NCBI GenBank assembly: GCA_951640165.1
Contig: OX621264.1
Span: forward strand, 7,817,001 to 7,881,000
From: Pseudoips prasinana
Taxonomy: Eukaryota > Arthropoda > Insecta > Lepidoptera > Nolidae
Length of the DNA: 64,000 nucleotides
Direction: 5' to 3'
The position numbers and the translations under genes were made by a program. The notes under the pieces are model-generated. The model was not told the DNA's origin, did not search any database, and saw only the letters and a program-made list of their open reading frames with translations. Positions 8,711 through 19,009 of this stretch are shown piece after piece (position 1 is the first letter of the stretch; each line of letters begins with the position of its first letter).

Positions 8711-9415
8711 CTATCGCCAGAAGTTGAAATTATAATTATAATTATAAAGCCAAATAGTGTAGCAGGGCATATTACAAAATTTCTGATTATTTAAGTGATA
8801 AAAGTGCTTGGGATTGAGTTCTTCTGATTCAACACACATGATTGTAATTAATCTTAAGTAAATTTTATTTAAAAATACCGGCCAAGTGCGAGTAGGACTC
8901 TCACATGAAGGGTTCCGTAGCAGCAAGTATTTCAGTTGATTAAATGAAAGCAAATTGCGGTTTATAACGCATTAAAAAAAACTTACTGCTAGATCACGTT
9001 CAAACCAATTTTCGTAGTTAGTTTCTATGGTAATATGCATCATATATTTTTTTTTTAGTTTTATCATTCTCTTATTTTAGAAGTTACAGGGGGGGGGGGG
9101 GGGGGGGACATTCATTTTACCACTTTGGAAGTGTCTCTCGTGTAAACTATTCAGTTTAGACGAAAATGATATTAGGAACCTCAATATGATTTTTGAAGAC
9201 CTGTCCATAGACACCCCAAATGTATGAGTACGATAAAAAAAAATTGAGTGCCAGTTCTATAGAACTGACACTCGAAAATTTTCTGTCTGACAGACAGACA
9301 GACATGACGAATCTATAAGGAACCCGTTATTTGCCATTTGTCTACGGAACCCTAAAAAGGATTCCTACTGAATTTTCTGGCAGGGTTTCTCAGTAGCTGC
9401 AAGGTAGGGTAAAAA
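8711..9415 (+). repeat. CR1-like 3' UTR split by a MITE
   Basis: 8711-8875 and 9353-9415 are the two halves of a retroelement 3' region whose uninterrupted minus-strand copy is at 51195-51400 (AATCAGAAATTTTGTAATAA; AACTCAGTAGGAATCC). The MITE at 8876-9352 sits exactly between them. Confidence 0.75.
8876..9352 (+). mobile_element. MITE of the GGTTCCGT family
   Basis: Starts ACCGGCCAAGTGCGAGT with GAAGGGTTCCGTAG and ends TCTACGGAACCC. It is flanked by TAAAAA at 8870-8875 and 9353-9358. A (G)18 homopolymer lies near 9090-9107 and (CAGA)n near 9290-9303. The boundaries are supported by the empty site at 51195-51400. The superfamily is not certain. Other copies are at 13488 and 60066. Confidence 0.75.
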
Positions 9416-9475
9416 AAATATGACGATCCCACATAAATGTAAAATTTTTACGAAATGAAAAATTTTTGACTTTGA

Positions 9476-9564
9476 CATATAGGCTCATCACGCTATCACC
9501 TACGGGGGAGGAGCTGTGATAATTTATAAAGTTTAACGCGGGTAAAACCGCGGGGCACAGCTAG
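9476..9564 (+). mobile_element. Helitron-like 3' end
   Basis: The terminal part only: CCTACGGGGGAGGAGCTGTG, then AACGCGGGTAAAACCGCGGGGCACAGCTAG. The GCGG-GTAAAA-CCGC hairpin 10-12 nt before a CTAG end fits a Helitron 3' terminus. Confidence 0.7.
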
Positions 9565-9780
9565 TTATTTATAAAAACGAGCAAAAAAATTCACGTATGT
9601 TGTATGGGAGCCCCCTTCAATTTTTTTTAGTATTTGTTGTTATAGCGGCAACAGAATTATACATCATCTGTGAAAATTTCAACTGTCTAACTATCACGGT
9701 TCATGAGATACAGCCTGGTGACAGACGGCGAAGTCTTAGTAATAGGTTCCCGTTTTACCCTTTGGGAAAGGAACCCTAAA
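9565..9780 (+). mobile_element. GGTTCCGT-family MITE, 3' half
   Basis: AAAACGAGCAAAAAAATTCA to GGAAAGGAACCCTAAAAA matches 13540-13788. The 5' half is absent. Confidence 0.65.
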
Positions 9781-9865
9781 AATAGAGCTAATTACAAAGA
9801 AATCTGATATATATTATAATTATAATTCTCTGATAATGCGCTGCATTAATCCGTAGATAAATAAA

Positions 9866-10313
9866 TCCTACTAATACTATAAATGAGAAAGTTTGTAAGT
9901 ATGGATGTAAAGATGATTGTTACCCTTTCACGCAAAAACTACCGAACTGATTTTAATGAAACTTTGTAGTTATATAAATTATATAATAATAATAATATCT
10001 GGGGACAAAGTCACACAGATCATCCTAGCCCCAAACTAAGCAAAGCTTGTACTATGGGTACCAGGCGACGATATAGATACTTATATAGATAGATAAATAC
10101 TTAAATACATAGAAAACATCCATGACTCAGAAACAAATATTCGTGCTCATCACACAAATATTTGCACTTACCGGGATTCGAACCCAGGACCACCAGCTTC
10201 GTAGGCAGGAGCACTACCAACTAGGCTACGGTGACCGTCATATATATATATATATATAACACAGGCTATAATTTATATTGTTTGACGCGGGTAAAACAGC
10301 GGTGCACACGTAG
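9866..10313 (+). mobile_element. Helitron-like element containing a nested SINE
   Basis: Starts TCCTACTAATACTATAAATG and ends ACGCGGGTAAAACAGCGG...CGTAG (decayed hairpin and CTAG). A minus-strand SINE family 2 (9986-10238) interrupts it near a (TA)n tract, so the SINE is younger. Confidence 0.65.
9986..10238 (-). repeat. tRNA-headed SINE, family 2
   Basis: The minus-strand head reads GGTCACCGTAGCCTAGTTGG with B box GGTTCGAATCCCGG. The body ends GTGTGACTTTGTCCCCAGATATTATT. It is full length, with other copies at 11395(-), 15748, 36617(-) and 63692. Confidence 0.85.
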
Positions 10314-10386
10314 TGATATATAAATTAAAAAATATAGATCTGATTACAAAGAAATCTGATACTACAATTATAATTCTCAGATAATA

Positions 10387-10537
10387 ATCATCATCATATT
10401 GTCAGCCAAATTACTTCCACTGCTGGACAAAAGCCTCCCAAAAGAATGAGGGGGATATGCTATAATCGCCACGCTTGGCAGACAGGTTGGCGATCGCAGT
10501 TTGATAGTCATAGTACACAGAAAAACGTTGCTACCCG
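10387..10537 (-). repeat. SINE-R, 5'-truncated, with 9-bp TSD
   Basis: Minus-strand tail of SINE-R (ATCATCATATTGTCAGCC; CCACTGCTGGACAAAAGCC; CGCCACGCTTGGCAGACAGG). Flanked by CAGATAATA at 10378-10386 and 10538-10546. The paralogous segment at 9785-9870 preserves the empty site (TTCTCTGATAATGCGCTGC). Confidence 0.8.
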
Positions 10538-10583
10538 CAGATAATACGCTGCAGTTATCCATAGTAAAAATAAATGTTTTTAT

Positions 10584-10656
10584 AAGCACAGATTAAACAA
10601 ATCCAACGTATGTTGATTACAGTCGTAGGATTGGTTTTTTTGTTTAATCTGTGCTT
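10584..10656. repeat. 18-bp inverted repeat
   Basis: AAGCACAGATTAAACAAA at 10584-10601 and its exact complement at 10639-10656 with a 37-nt spacer. Possibly a small foldback MITE. Confidence 0.75.
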
Positions 10657-10799
10657 GAGAAGACGCGTGCCGGATGTAAGAGATCAAATATTATGTTTTT
10701 AATTAAGTAAATATGTTCTAATAATAGAGTTATTAGATTTGAAGAGGTTGGCAATACCTTATCTAATTTTAATACGTAAATACAAAAAAGTCCAACACA

Positions 10800-11133
10800 T
10801 GAATAAAACAAAAACAAAGGTTTTTATCCACGTAGACTTTAAAAAAGCGCTTGTAAATATTCAGAACATGTTTGTAGTAATACAGTTATTATTTCTAGTT
10901 ACTTATTACAGATATTTAGGTACACGGAATGTTAAAACATTTATACAATTTATTTTATAATGGTAGTGATATTTAGCTAGCTTGTATTAAGTTATTGCCA
11001 AGGAGATTATGTTTAGTTGAAGTTTTTAATATTATGTATTGAAATTTATATTTTACTACATATTGTGTGAATGGTTCTGTCTATATTAAGATCCAATGCG
11101 CCCCAACTGAGAAGACCCAGCGAAACCCAGCGA
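10800..11133 (-). repeat. Rep-J: non-LTR 3' UTR
   Basis: On the minus strand it ends ...TCTACGTGGATAAAAACC with an AATAAA-type terminus and an A/T-rich tail at low coordinates. The upstream end carries the marker CAATGCGCCCCAACTGAGAA. Other copies are at 20940, 27056(-), 27792(-), 33660, 39785(-), 50405(-) and 55665. The parent coding region is not in the window. Confidence 0.75.
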
Positions 11134-11197
11134 TTTCAATAATAACAAACATATTTTGATCTTCCATTTTTTTAAACACTAATTATTATATAATGTG

Positions 11198-11262
11198 CTG
11201 TGTGGATGACGGCATAGAATATCACCAGCCCATGTCATCCCGTGGGGGGGCGTAGAAGTCGT
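11198..11262 (+). repeat. SINE-R 5' fragment
   Basis: CTGTGTGGATGACGGCATAG and GGGGGGGCGTAGAAGTCG match the 5' end of the copy at 45084. Confidence 0.65.
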
Positions 11263-11394
11263 TCGATATTTATGCATATGTATGTCTCTTTTACCGTCAC
11301 TTTTTCCTTTCATTAAATTTTAAAACAGGACGGTGCTAAAGAAATTTCCCTTCTTAATAAATAAATATATTGGTACAACCTATTACTACACAAA

Positions 11395-11706
11395 TAATAA
11401 TATCTGGGGACAATGTCACACAGATCATCCTAGCCCCAAACTAAGCAAAGCTTGTACTATGGGTACCAGGCGACGATATACATACTTATACAGATAGATA
11501 AATACTTATATACATAGAAAACATCCATGACTCAGTAACAAATATTCGTGCTCATCACACAAATATTTGCACTTACCGGGATTCGAACCCAGGATCACCA
11601 GCTTCGTAGGCAGGAGCACTACCAACTAGGCTATGGTGGGGTAATAGTTGTACCGAGTTGGGATCGAACCCAAGACCTCTGGGTTAGTACCAATAAACCG
11701 ACTAGT
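11395..11706 (-). repeat. SINE family 2 plus an adjoining tRNA-like head
   Basis: 11395-11638 is a full minus-strand family-2 SINE. Immediately beyond, 11642-11706, another minus-strand tRNA-like head occurs (GGGATCGAACCCAAGACC), probably the remnant of an older SINE. Confidence 0.75.
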
Positions 11707-12392
11707 TTAATTTGTTCATCCAATTATTTCTGTTAAAATGTATCAAATTTGCAATGGACACAGCCGCGTCTACACGAATTAACATATAGCGATAGTTCCA
11801 CAAAAACTATGTAATGACTCTCTCATGCATCTCCCCCCGTCAGTAACCGCCGACGGGGGCTCTGGAGTTCAAACCTTGACTCTGGGCGGCTCTCCGGGTG
11901 CTTAGTTTGTTGTTTTATTTTCTAGGCGACATGATTCCTAGCTCCTCTCCATTTTCCGGTGATGCAATGCATTGCAACCTAGGCTATCTATAAACTATAT
12001 ACTAAAAAACAAAAACAATATTCTCCGCCGTTTCCACACGGGTTACACTCTAAGCCGGTATAACTCACAAGAGTTAAGAAAAATGAGAATATATTTATGG
12101 AAATTAATTATAATAAAGAAGATTGTAACAGATCGTAACACACCTTCCAACCATAAAGACTGATTTGCCTATAAATCTTAACGATGTAAGCGCGAGGCGG
12201 AGCGACGTCCGCCACGCCCAAACGATGCGCCGATACTGATAGCTTTGTGCTTTATCTATTTGCATTTGGAACGTTTTTTTTAATGCGGCAACGGCAAATG
12301 ACGAAGCCGCTTTCTTTTTAAAGATAAACCGTTCTCTTTTAAGTTTGCCGTTCTTTACAGGTTTTTCCTGATAATCGTGTATATTTCTGTAT
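11707..12392. other. unassigned; contains a shared GC-rich repeat
   Basis: 11818-11905 (CATCTCCCCCCGTCAGTAACCGCC) resembles 52910-52995 on the opposite strand, so it is a dispersed repeat. A 108-codon minus-strand frame over 12104-12430 begins inside the neighbouring SINE and has no recognisable domain; I do not call it a gene. Confidence 0.4.
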
Positions 12393-12815
12393 AATAATAA
12401 TATTATGGGACATTGTTCACACACGGCCATCTGATCCCAAACTAAGCAGGCTTGTACTATGGAAAGCAGATAACTGATATACTACCTCCTTTTCTTTTGC
12501 AAATACATACTTATAGATAACTAGCTATGACCCGCGGTTTTACCTGCATAAAACTTTATAAATTATACCCAGTGTGTTAATCCAGGGTATCAGCTAGCTC
12601 CATACCAAATTTAGTTAAATCGCTCCAGCCGTTTAGACGTGAAGAAGTAACAAACATACACACTCACAAACTTTCACCTTTATAATATTAGTGTTATTAC
12701 ACCCAGACTCAGGACAAACAGGCATGCTAATGCACACAAATGTCTGTCCTGGGAATCGAACCCACGACCTGCGAAATGAAAGGCAAGCATTTACCAACCT
12801 CTCCAACATGCCCGT
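12393..12815 (-). repeat. SINE family 3 with nested Helitron-like element
   Basis: SINE halves at 12393-12521 and 12695-12815 flank a Helitron-like insertion. The join reads TATAGATA / ATTACACCCAGACTC in uninterrupted copies. Confidence 0.8.
12522..12694 (-). mobile_element. Helitron-like element (short non-autonomous)
   Basis: Plus strand begins CTAGCTATGACCCGCGGTTTTACC and ends CACCTTTATAATATTAGTGT. This is the reverse of a ...CCGCGG(G)-CTAG terminus. It contains the family core TCGCTCCAGCCGTTTAGACG. Confidence 0.75.
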
Positions 12816-12879
12816 CAATATATACAGGGTATATCGTAAATCAAGTGATTGATTTTTAAATAAAATACGTCTTATTTGA

Positions 12880-13075
12880 GATCGCCGTGACTCAGTTCGT
12901 AGTGAACCTGCTTTCTAATCCATAGATTGCGGGTTCAATCCTCGCACAATACAAATATTTGTGTTTGTGAAAATGTCTATTTGTCTTGGTGTGGATGTTT
13001 TCTGTGTATTGTATGTATATATTTACCCAAAAAAGTAAATAAGCATTTCTATCCGTTCTCTAATCCATATCCATA
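12880..13075 (+). repeat. tRNA-related SINE, another family
   Basis: TGACTCAGTTCGTAGTGAAC head and GGGTTCAATCCTCGCAC B-box region, then a body with TGTGTTTGTGAAAATGTC. Not obviously one of the three main families. Confidence 0.55.
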
Positions 13076-13078
13076 GTA

Positions 13079-13213
13079 CCGACGCCAGCACATCAAGCTA
13101 CCCCAATCTGTCAAATTTCCCCAATTGAAAGTGAACCTTATGTTTATGTGATAAAGTTGAAAATCTATAAAATTAATTTGACCGATTGGGGTAGCTGGAT
13201 GTGCTGGCGTTTG
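13079..13213. mobile_element. 135-bp MITE with TA target site
   Basis: Terminal inverted repeats contain GCCAGCACATCAAGCTACCC; flanking TA dinucleotides lie at 13077-13078 and 13214-13215. Same length as the copy at 26237-26371, with a degraded copy at 35863-35989. The TA duplication suggests Tc1/mariner mobilisation. Confidence 0.75.
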
Positions 13214-13487
13214 TATGCATATTTTGTGCTGGCGTTTGTTTGCTTTGCATAGTTCGGGCTAGATGGCGCTGTGTGATATGTGCAGAATATTTATTTTATT
13301 TAAAAATAAATATATACCATCTCGAAAGAATTAACTATTGAATAAATTCAGAATAAATTATCAACATACCAACATACAATAATCAATAGTGTGACATACA
13401 TACAAAAATTATCGGCCAAATGCGAGATTGATTGTGTTTTTGTGTCAAGGAAGTGTTTTAACAGAACTAAATCAATGGTTTAAAAAA

Positions 13488-13790
13488 CTGGCCAAGTGCG
13501 AGTCGGACCCGCGCACGAAGGGTTCCGTACAATTATCTATGAATACGAGCAAAAATATCATGTTTGTTGTATGCGAGCGAATAAAATAAATATTTAAGGG
13601 GTTAAATATTTATTTTACTTTGTGTTTTTTGTTACAGCGGCGACAGAAATACATCATTTGTGAATCTTTCAACTGTCTAACTATCACGGTTCATGAGATA
13701 CAGCCTGGTAACAGACGGACAGACAGACAGACAGCGAAGTCATAGTAATAGGGTCCCGTTTTACCCTTTTGGTACGGAACCCTAAAAACA
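13488..13790 (+). mobile_element. GGTTCCGT-family MITE
   Basis: AACTGGCCAAGTGCGAGTCG to TTTGGTACGGAACCCTAAAA, with (CAGA)n near 13720-13735. Flanked by TTAAAAAA and CTAAAAAC. Confidence 0.75.
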
Positions 13791-14402
13791 CGATTTTATA
13801 GAATTTCTAAATTTATTGTGTTAAAAATGTTATGTATATATTTTTAAAATATGCTTTTTTTTAATTTAATAGATTCAATCTATAAGTACGTACGTAACCT
13901 CCGCGTAATTTTAGCATTCCGATAAAAAATCAATCTTAATTTAAACCTAAAACCATTATTATAGAGTCCATTTTCCTATGAATTGGTCTCTATTACCAAA
14001 ACTACGTGACAAAACTCACAGAACAAACACAAGCACAGCGGTAGGTCTTGTTATTACAGAGCACTAATTTAACAGAGAAATACAGAACACAATTTTCTGG
14101 AATTTTATGGATTTTATTAGAAAGGCTTGCTCTGTTCTGATATTGCTCTGTATTCTCAATGGCAGTGACAATTTCCCACGACGAATATTATTTTGTGCTT
14201 TTCTAATGAGGTTGGAGCGTAAAGTTTTTATAGACACAGGAAATATAATAGGTGACTAGCGGGTGGGCGGGAATGAAGGGGGATAGTGGGATAGTGGGAA
14301 AATACATTATAATGAATGGGATATTACTGTTATTGTTTGCACGTAGTAGGTGGGTGAGTTTTTTTTTTTAAATGTATTTAAAAGGGACGAACGTTCTCAA
14401 TT
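13791..14402. other. unassigned stretch
   Basis: No gene or named repeat. AT-rich with a poly-T tract near 14360. Confidence 0.4.
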
Positions 14403-14727
14403 AGATTCTCTTTTTTCGTGTATGCTGTGCCCCGCGTTAAACTTTATAAATTATCACAGCTCCTCCCCCGTAGGTGATAGCGTGATAATATGTAACCTAT
14501 ATGTTGACCCGACCTCTTAGTAATATTCATGCAAAATTAATTAAGAAGTAAATCCATGCAGTACTTTTTGAGTTTAGCCCAGACATACATACAGGTAAAC
14601 AGACAAAAATTCTAAAATCTATATTTTTGGCTTCGATATCGATTGTATGTAGATCACGCCACAAGTATCTTTTAAAAAAAAATCAATATACAGTTTTGAC
14701 TTTCCTACGATTTTCTTATATGTATAG
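14403..14727 (-). mobile_element. Helitron-like element, long form
   Basis: Minus-strand copy of the 19144-19467 sequence: GTGCCCCGCGTTAAAC, ACCCGACCTCTTAGTAATAT, GATCACGCCACAAGTATC, TTGACTTTCCTACGATTT. The hairpin end is partly lost. Confidence 0.7.
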
Positions 14728-15192
14728 ATTGCTCTGAGTTTTAAAAACTGTGGTTTCCTTTTTTATTCGAATAGTAGAATGTTTTTTTATTTTATTTTTC
14801 GGTCCTGGCTTCTTCTGCCTTATGAGCCATCTTTAGCAATATATTTCATGGTTTTTGTTGACATTCGTCATTAAGTCAATGTCAAGTAAAGTCCGTCATA
14901 GTCAAGTCATAAGCCTTATCCTACCCCAGTAAAGCGGTGGAGATTTTAATAGAGGCTTCGATGGAGTTTTTAAATCAACTCAGAAAATCACAATTCAAGG
15001 CGATATGGCACTTTCCTCCACTTGTGTACGTTGTCGAAGATGTTATGTCTAAAAATCCACCATATTTACACATAAAACCTCGAATTTTCACCAGTTTTTG
15101 AAAATAAAACAATGCCTCAATGCGTCTTTCTCTCTCTGCTTGCAAGGCGTTGCCATATAAATACGAAAAAGAAACATACATTCGACTCTATA
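14728..15192. other. unassigned stretch
   Basis: Nothing recognised. A short minus-strand frame (14975-15181) has no family features. Confidence 0.4.
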
Positions 15193-15673
15193 ACCGACTT
15201 CATTTGAAATCGATTTAAAGATAAAACCGATTTCAACTATGCTTTATAACAACCGATTAGAACTAAATTTATTTAAGCCAAACCAATAACATGCCTTATT
15301 CACTAATAAAATAATTTTTGAAATCGGTGGAGAAACGGCGAAACATACATACAAAAAATCAAGTGTGCTTTAGAGCACACGACTGAAGAAAAACTTAGAT
15401 ATATAAATGTGGCTTTGGGAGGAAGAAAATGTGTTCTCGCATCTTTCTCTCTTGCCCCTACAGTAATATATAAAACGTAACTCCCTATCTTTCTTCTTTC
15501 ACTAACTTATATCTCCCTCTCAACTTCCGCTTGCCTCGCCCGATCACACTTTTTGTAACGCTCTCGTCACGCATTCAGCAGCTTACTGTCCAAGTCAAGC
15601 TAGCACAAAAAAGTTCTACTTCAATGAAACATATACCTAGTCGAATTGATAACCTCCTTCATTTAAAGTCGGT
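15193..15673. mobile_element. MITE with ACCGACTTC ends
   Basis: ACCGACTTCATTTGAAA at the left and ATTTAAAGTCGGT at the right form short inverted termini. The interior has GTGTGCTTTAGAGCACACGA, a small palindrome, and GATAACCTCCTTC near the right end, a combination I know as a widespread lepidopteran MITE. Confidence 0.6.
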
Positions 15674-15747
15674 ATATAAATAAAGAAGTCAAATGACAAT
15701 AATTAGGGTATCATATTAGCCTTATAGATTAATTATGCGTCTATTTC

Positions 15748-15997
15748 GGTCACCGTAGCCTAGTTGGTAGTGCTCCTGCCTACGAAGCTGGTGGTCCTGG
15801 GTTCGAATCCCGGTAAGTGCAAATATTTGTGTGATGAGCACGAATATTTGTTTCTGAGTCATGGATGTTTTCTAAGTATATAAGTATTTATCTATCTATA
15901 TAAGTATGTATATCGTCGCCTGGTACCTATAGTACAAGCTTTGCTTAGTTTGGGGCTAGGATGATCTGTGTGACATTGTCCCCAGATATTATTATTA
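15748..15997 (+). repeat. SINE family 2, full length
   Basis: GGTCACCGTAGCCTAGTTGG (A box), GGTTCGAATCCCGG (B box), 3' end TTGTCCCCAGATATTATTAT. Very similar to 63692-63938. Confidence 0.85.
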
Positions 15998-16239
15998 TTT
16001 AACGCACTAACACTAAGTAATATTAAAATTTCCACCGATGTTCCTTTCATTATGCGGAGGAATATGGACGGCTTTTCAAAATTCCCGCAAATAAAAAAAC
16101 TACTTTACAACCTACAGAAGAACTTCGATAAATTAATTTCACCAACATGACGTATAAAAATATCCCAATGTTACTTTACAACCGATACTTTATTTTAGTA
16201 TAACAGCCGCCATTGTACTCTATCAGCTGGCGGGAAAAA

Positions 16240-17062
16240 TATCGTCATCGAACGTAATTCGGCAAAGGTATTCATGCGCACGTCCTACCACAATCGATAC
16301 ATGCGACCTCTTTTGTGAGGAAATCTTTATTTATTACTACCTATGTTTCATTTAGGGGCTATTTATTCTCCCGGGGAGGATCAGGGACTCTGTTGGGCTG
16401 TTAGGGATTTGACTACCTCGATGATATAGCGTTGGCGAGTTCATCTGCCAAAGCAATCTTAAGCAAAGGTTTGCACGCGTAGGTCTTACTAACATCGATG
16501 TATCCAACTAACTTTGTGAGGAATTCTTTATTTATTACTACCTATGTTTCATTTAGGGGCTATTTATTCTCCTGGGGAGGATCAGGGACTCGGTAGGGAT
16601 ACTACCTAGATGATATAGCGTTAGCGAGTTCATCTGCCAAAGCAATCTTAAGCAAAGGTTTACACGTACAGGTCTTGTATGCAACTTATTATGTATGTGA
16701 ATGAAGTATTCTTTATTAATTACTATTCATTCTCCCGGGTAAGATCAGGAACTATGACTGTAATAGATTTGACTACCTCGATGATATAGCGCTAGGAAGT
16801 TCATCTGCCAAATCAAATGTGTTATTGGGCAATCTTAAGCAAAGATTTTGACGCGTAGGTCTTATTAAAATCGATGTATGCAACTTATTTTGTGGAGAAT
16901 TCTTTATTAATTGCTATTCATTCTCCCGGGAAGGATCAAGGACTAGGGTTGTAATAAATTTGACTAAATCGATGATATAGCTATAGTGAGTTCGTCTGAA
17001 AAACGGTATTCACGTGTTTAGTCTTATAAAATCGATGTAGGTAACTTCTTTTGTGAGGAAAC
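16240..17062. repeat. decayed ~190-bp tandem array
   Basis: The anchor CTTTATT(T)ATTACTA recurs at about 16325, 16526, 16711 and 16902 (spacings ~201, 185, 191), with TCTCCCGGGGAGGATCAGG, GATGATATAGCGTT and GCAATCTTAAGCAAAG in each unit. A partial unit precedes and a degraded one follows. Four to five units in all. Confidence 0.85.
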
Positions 17063-17070
17063 ATTTTTTT

Positions 17071-17187
17071 AATCGCCAACCCGTCTGCCAAGCGTGGCGA
17101 TTATGACATATCCCCCTATTCTTTGGGGAAGCCAAAAGTCCAGCCGTGGACGAAATTTGGCTGATATTATTATGATGATTCTCTCCC
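17071..17187 (+). repeat. SINE-R 3' part
   Basis: CGCCAACCCGTCTGCCAAGC, CATATCCCCCTATTCTTTGG and a GGCTGATATTATTATGATGA tail. Confidence 0.75.
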
Positions 17188-17647
17188 ATGACTTTAACGG
17201 CGCCGACGGAATGAAAGAGTAAGCTCGTTTATTGCCGCCGGACGATTAAAACCTTTGTTTTGTTTTGAAAATATTGTATAATTATACTTATATTTCATTA
17301 ATTCATTAGGCATGTTATCTGTACCATGATATTATGCAAAAAAAATAGTGATTCTGTCTTTTATATCACTAAACTAATTGCTATAATATAAGCTAAATTG
17401 GAGAGAGAATTACTGACATTTCAATTGTGTGTGAAAAGAACATAGAACTATGAAAATTGTTATACGCACACCAATAAAGTACTCTGTGACTTTATTGGTC
17501 GACGGGGACGCTTTAACGAGTCGCTTATTTTCACTCAGTATATCGCGCTAAAGCTAATTTGACACAACAAAATATTTCCTGTCCTGTTCACTGAAACTGT
17601 TTTAGAAAGAAATGCAATGATATTAATATTAGTATTGATTGCATACT
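17188..17647. other. unassigned stretch
   Basis: No gene or named repeat is seen. A 13-bp palindromic motif CCAATAAAGT...ACTTTATTGG lies near 17471-17498. Confidence 0.4.
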
Positions 17648-17912
17648 ATAAAAAAAAATCTCAGTAGTAGCCCGAATACTGAGCGTTGGCGGTATTATAC
17701 CACCGTGCCTCGGAGAGCACCGGTCCATAGGTCCGGTCCTGTGCCTGACTTCTTTCCAGTCGTGTCGCTAGTCGCCCCATCGGATCATGACAGTGATGGA
17801 ATGGAAAGTGCCCGTGATTGCGCACACACTTGTGCACTATAATATATCCCACGCTGATGCCTAGTCTCCATTAAGACTGTCCGCCGTGGCTGGAATTCGG
17901 CTAGTAGGACTT
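17648..17912 (+). repeat. SINE family 1, 5'-truncated
   Basis: Lacks the tRNA head. The body GGCGGTATTATACCACCGTG and the 3' end GGAATTCGGCTAGTAGGAC are present. Confidence 0.8.
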
Positions 17913-17964
17913 TATTATCTTTAATTCAAACTCTTTCTTATTTGATAGATTCTAAAATATATAA

Positions 17965-18130
17965 ATAACAAATAAATACATTGGCTACCGGCAGAGCCTG
18001 AACAGGGTCCTTAAAACCGGAGGTTACGGCTCTAGAGGCAGGAACCTCCTGACAATGCGAGCCGTGTCCAAAAGCACCGCTTTTTGGATCTTGTTCTTGA
18101 CCCAACCGCTAAACGTAAGCCTCTTCACGC
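17965..18130 (-). pseudogene. retrotransposon C-terminal fragment
   Basis: The minus-strand translation contains an IQKAVLLDTARIVRRFL-like motif, the same C-terminal signature as the plus-strand fragment at 18690-18851. Short and isolated. Confidence 0.55.
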
Positions 18131-18689
18131 GTTTAACGAAGCTTATTTATTATTCAACTCTGCGCATAAATATTGTTACACATTGGACCCAGGAGAGACT
18201 AATTAAGTGAAATGATGCATCACTATTGTTATCAGTGTTGAAATCCACTCTCTGACAGCACTCGGTTCTATATCGGCCACTCTGAATCCAAATTGATGTA
18301 TACAAAATGTCCTATTGAATGATTATCATAAGCGGATGTTAGGGAGGGGACATTATGTTAATCGTTGGCTGTTTCGGAGTTTCGGCCTTTTACGATTGGA
18401 TTAGTGTTGTACCATTGTGTTCTTATTACAATTCCGGCTTTATGGCACGTCCGCATTGTATTGTGCGGTACGTGCACTGGTATTATGTATTATATAGCTG
18501 ATTTTATATACATATGCGGTGTGCAGCCGCTGTGCTCGCATGCTTAATATAAAGATTGGCTGTTGCAGTTATATGAGGACCCATGAAATAGCTGAACAAT
18601 TACGCTCCTGATGTCATCCCAAAATAAGTATAATATTAATATGCGCGGTCGCTGTGATCGAAATCGGCCTGGAAAGACATCACCATCAT
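18131..18689. other. unassigned stretch
   Basis: No gene is supported. A short plus-strand frame at 18365-18547 has hydrophobic stretches but no recognisable family. Confidence 0.35.
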
Positions 18690-18945
18690 AATAATAATAT
18701 ACCTATTGTTATATCCACAAATGGAGTTATTCCTAAATCCCTGAAAATCAACCTTGCAAGTTTAGGACTTGATATCTGGCTGGAGAGTTACATGCAGAAG
18801 GCGGTTTTGCTGGCGAATGCCAGGATTGTGCGGAAATTTCTCTCCACGTAGCCCATATATTTTATAAGTTGTATTTGTATTAAAATACCCTTATATAATA
18901 TATGTATTGTAAATAATAGTGCTAATAAACATGTGAAATAATAAT
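18690..18945 (+). pseudogene. jockey-like retrotransposon C-terminus and 3' UTR
   Basis: The frame ends at TAG 18849-18851. IPIVISTNGVIPKSL then MQKAVLLANARIVRKFL is the terminal motif of a lepidopteran non-LTR polyprotein (PIV-S--G-IPK-L ... MQKAV-L---RIVRKFL). A 3' UTR with AATAAAC near 18923 follows and ends in (AATAAT)n. The polymerase core is missing. Confidence 0.65.
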
Positions 18946-18992
18946 AATATCCTGGGACATTATTTGCACACGGCCATCTAATCCCAATTATT
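18946..18992 (-). repeat. SINE family 3, 3' fragment
   Basis: TATCCTGGGACATTATTTGC and GGCCATCTAATCCC only. Confidence 0.65.
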
Positions 18993-19009
18993 TGGCCGGT
19001 GCGCGTATA

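Noticed and set aside
12104..12430. 108-codon minus-strand frame
   Set aside because: It begins inside a SINE, has no recognisable motif and lies in AT-rich flanking DNA.
13259..13275. CTAGATGGCGCTG resembling an insect CTCF core
   Set aside because: Similar GATGGCGCTG/GGTGGCGCTG motifs occur inside the 55285-56785 repeats; a single core match is too weak to call.
16240..17062. Possible CRISPR-like direct repeats
   Set aside because: Units are ~190 bp, diverged, without spacers, and the genome is clearly eukaryotic.
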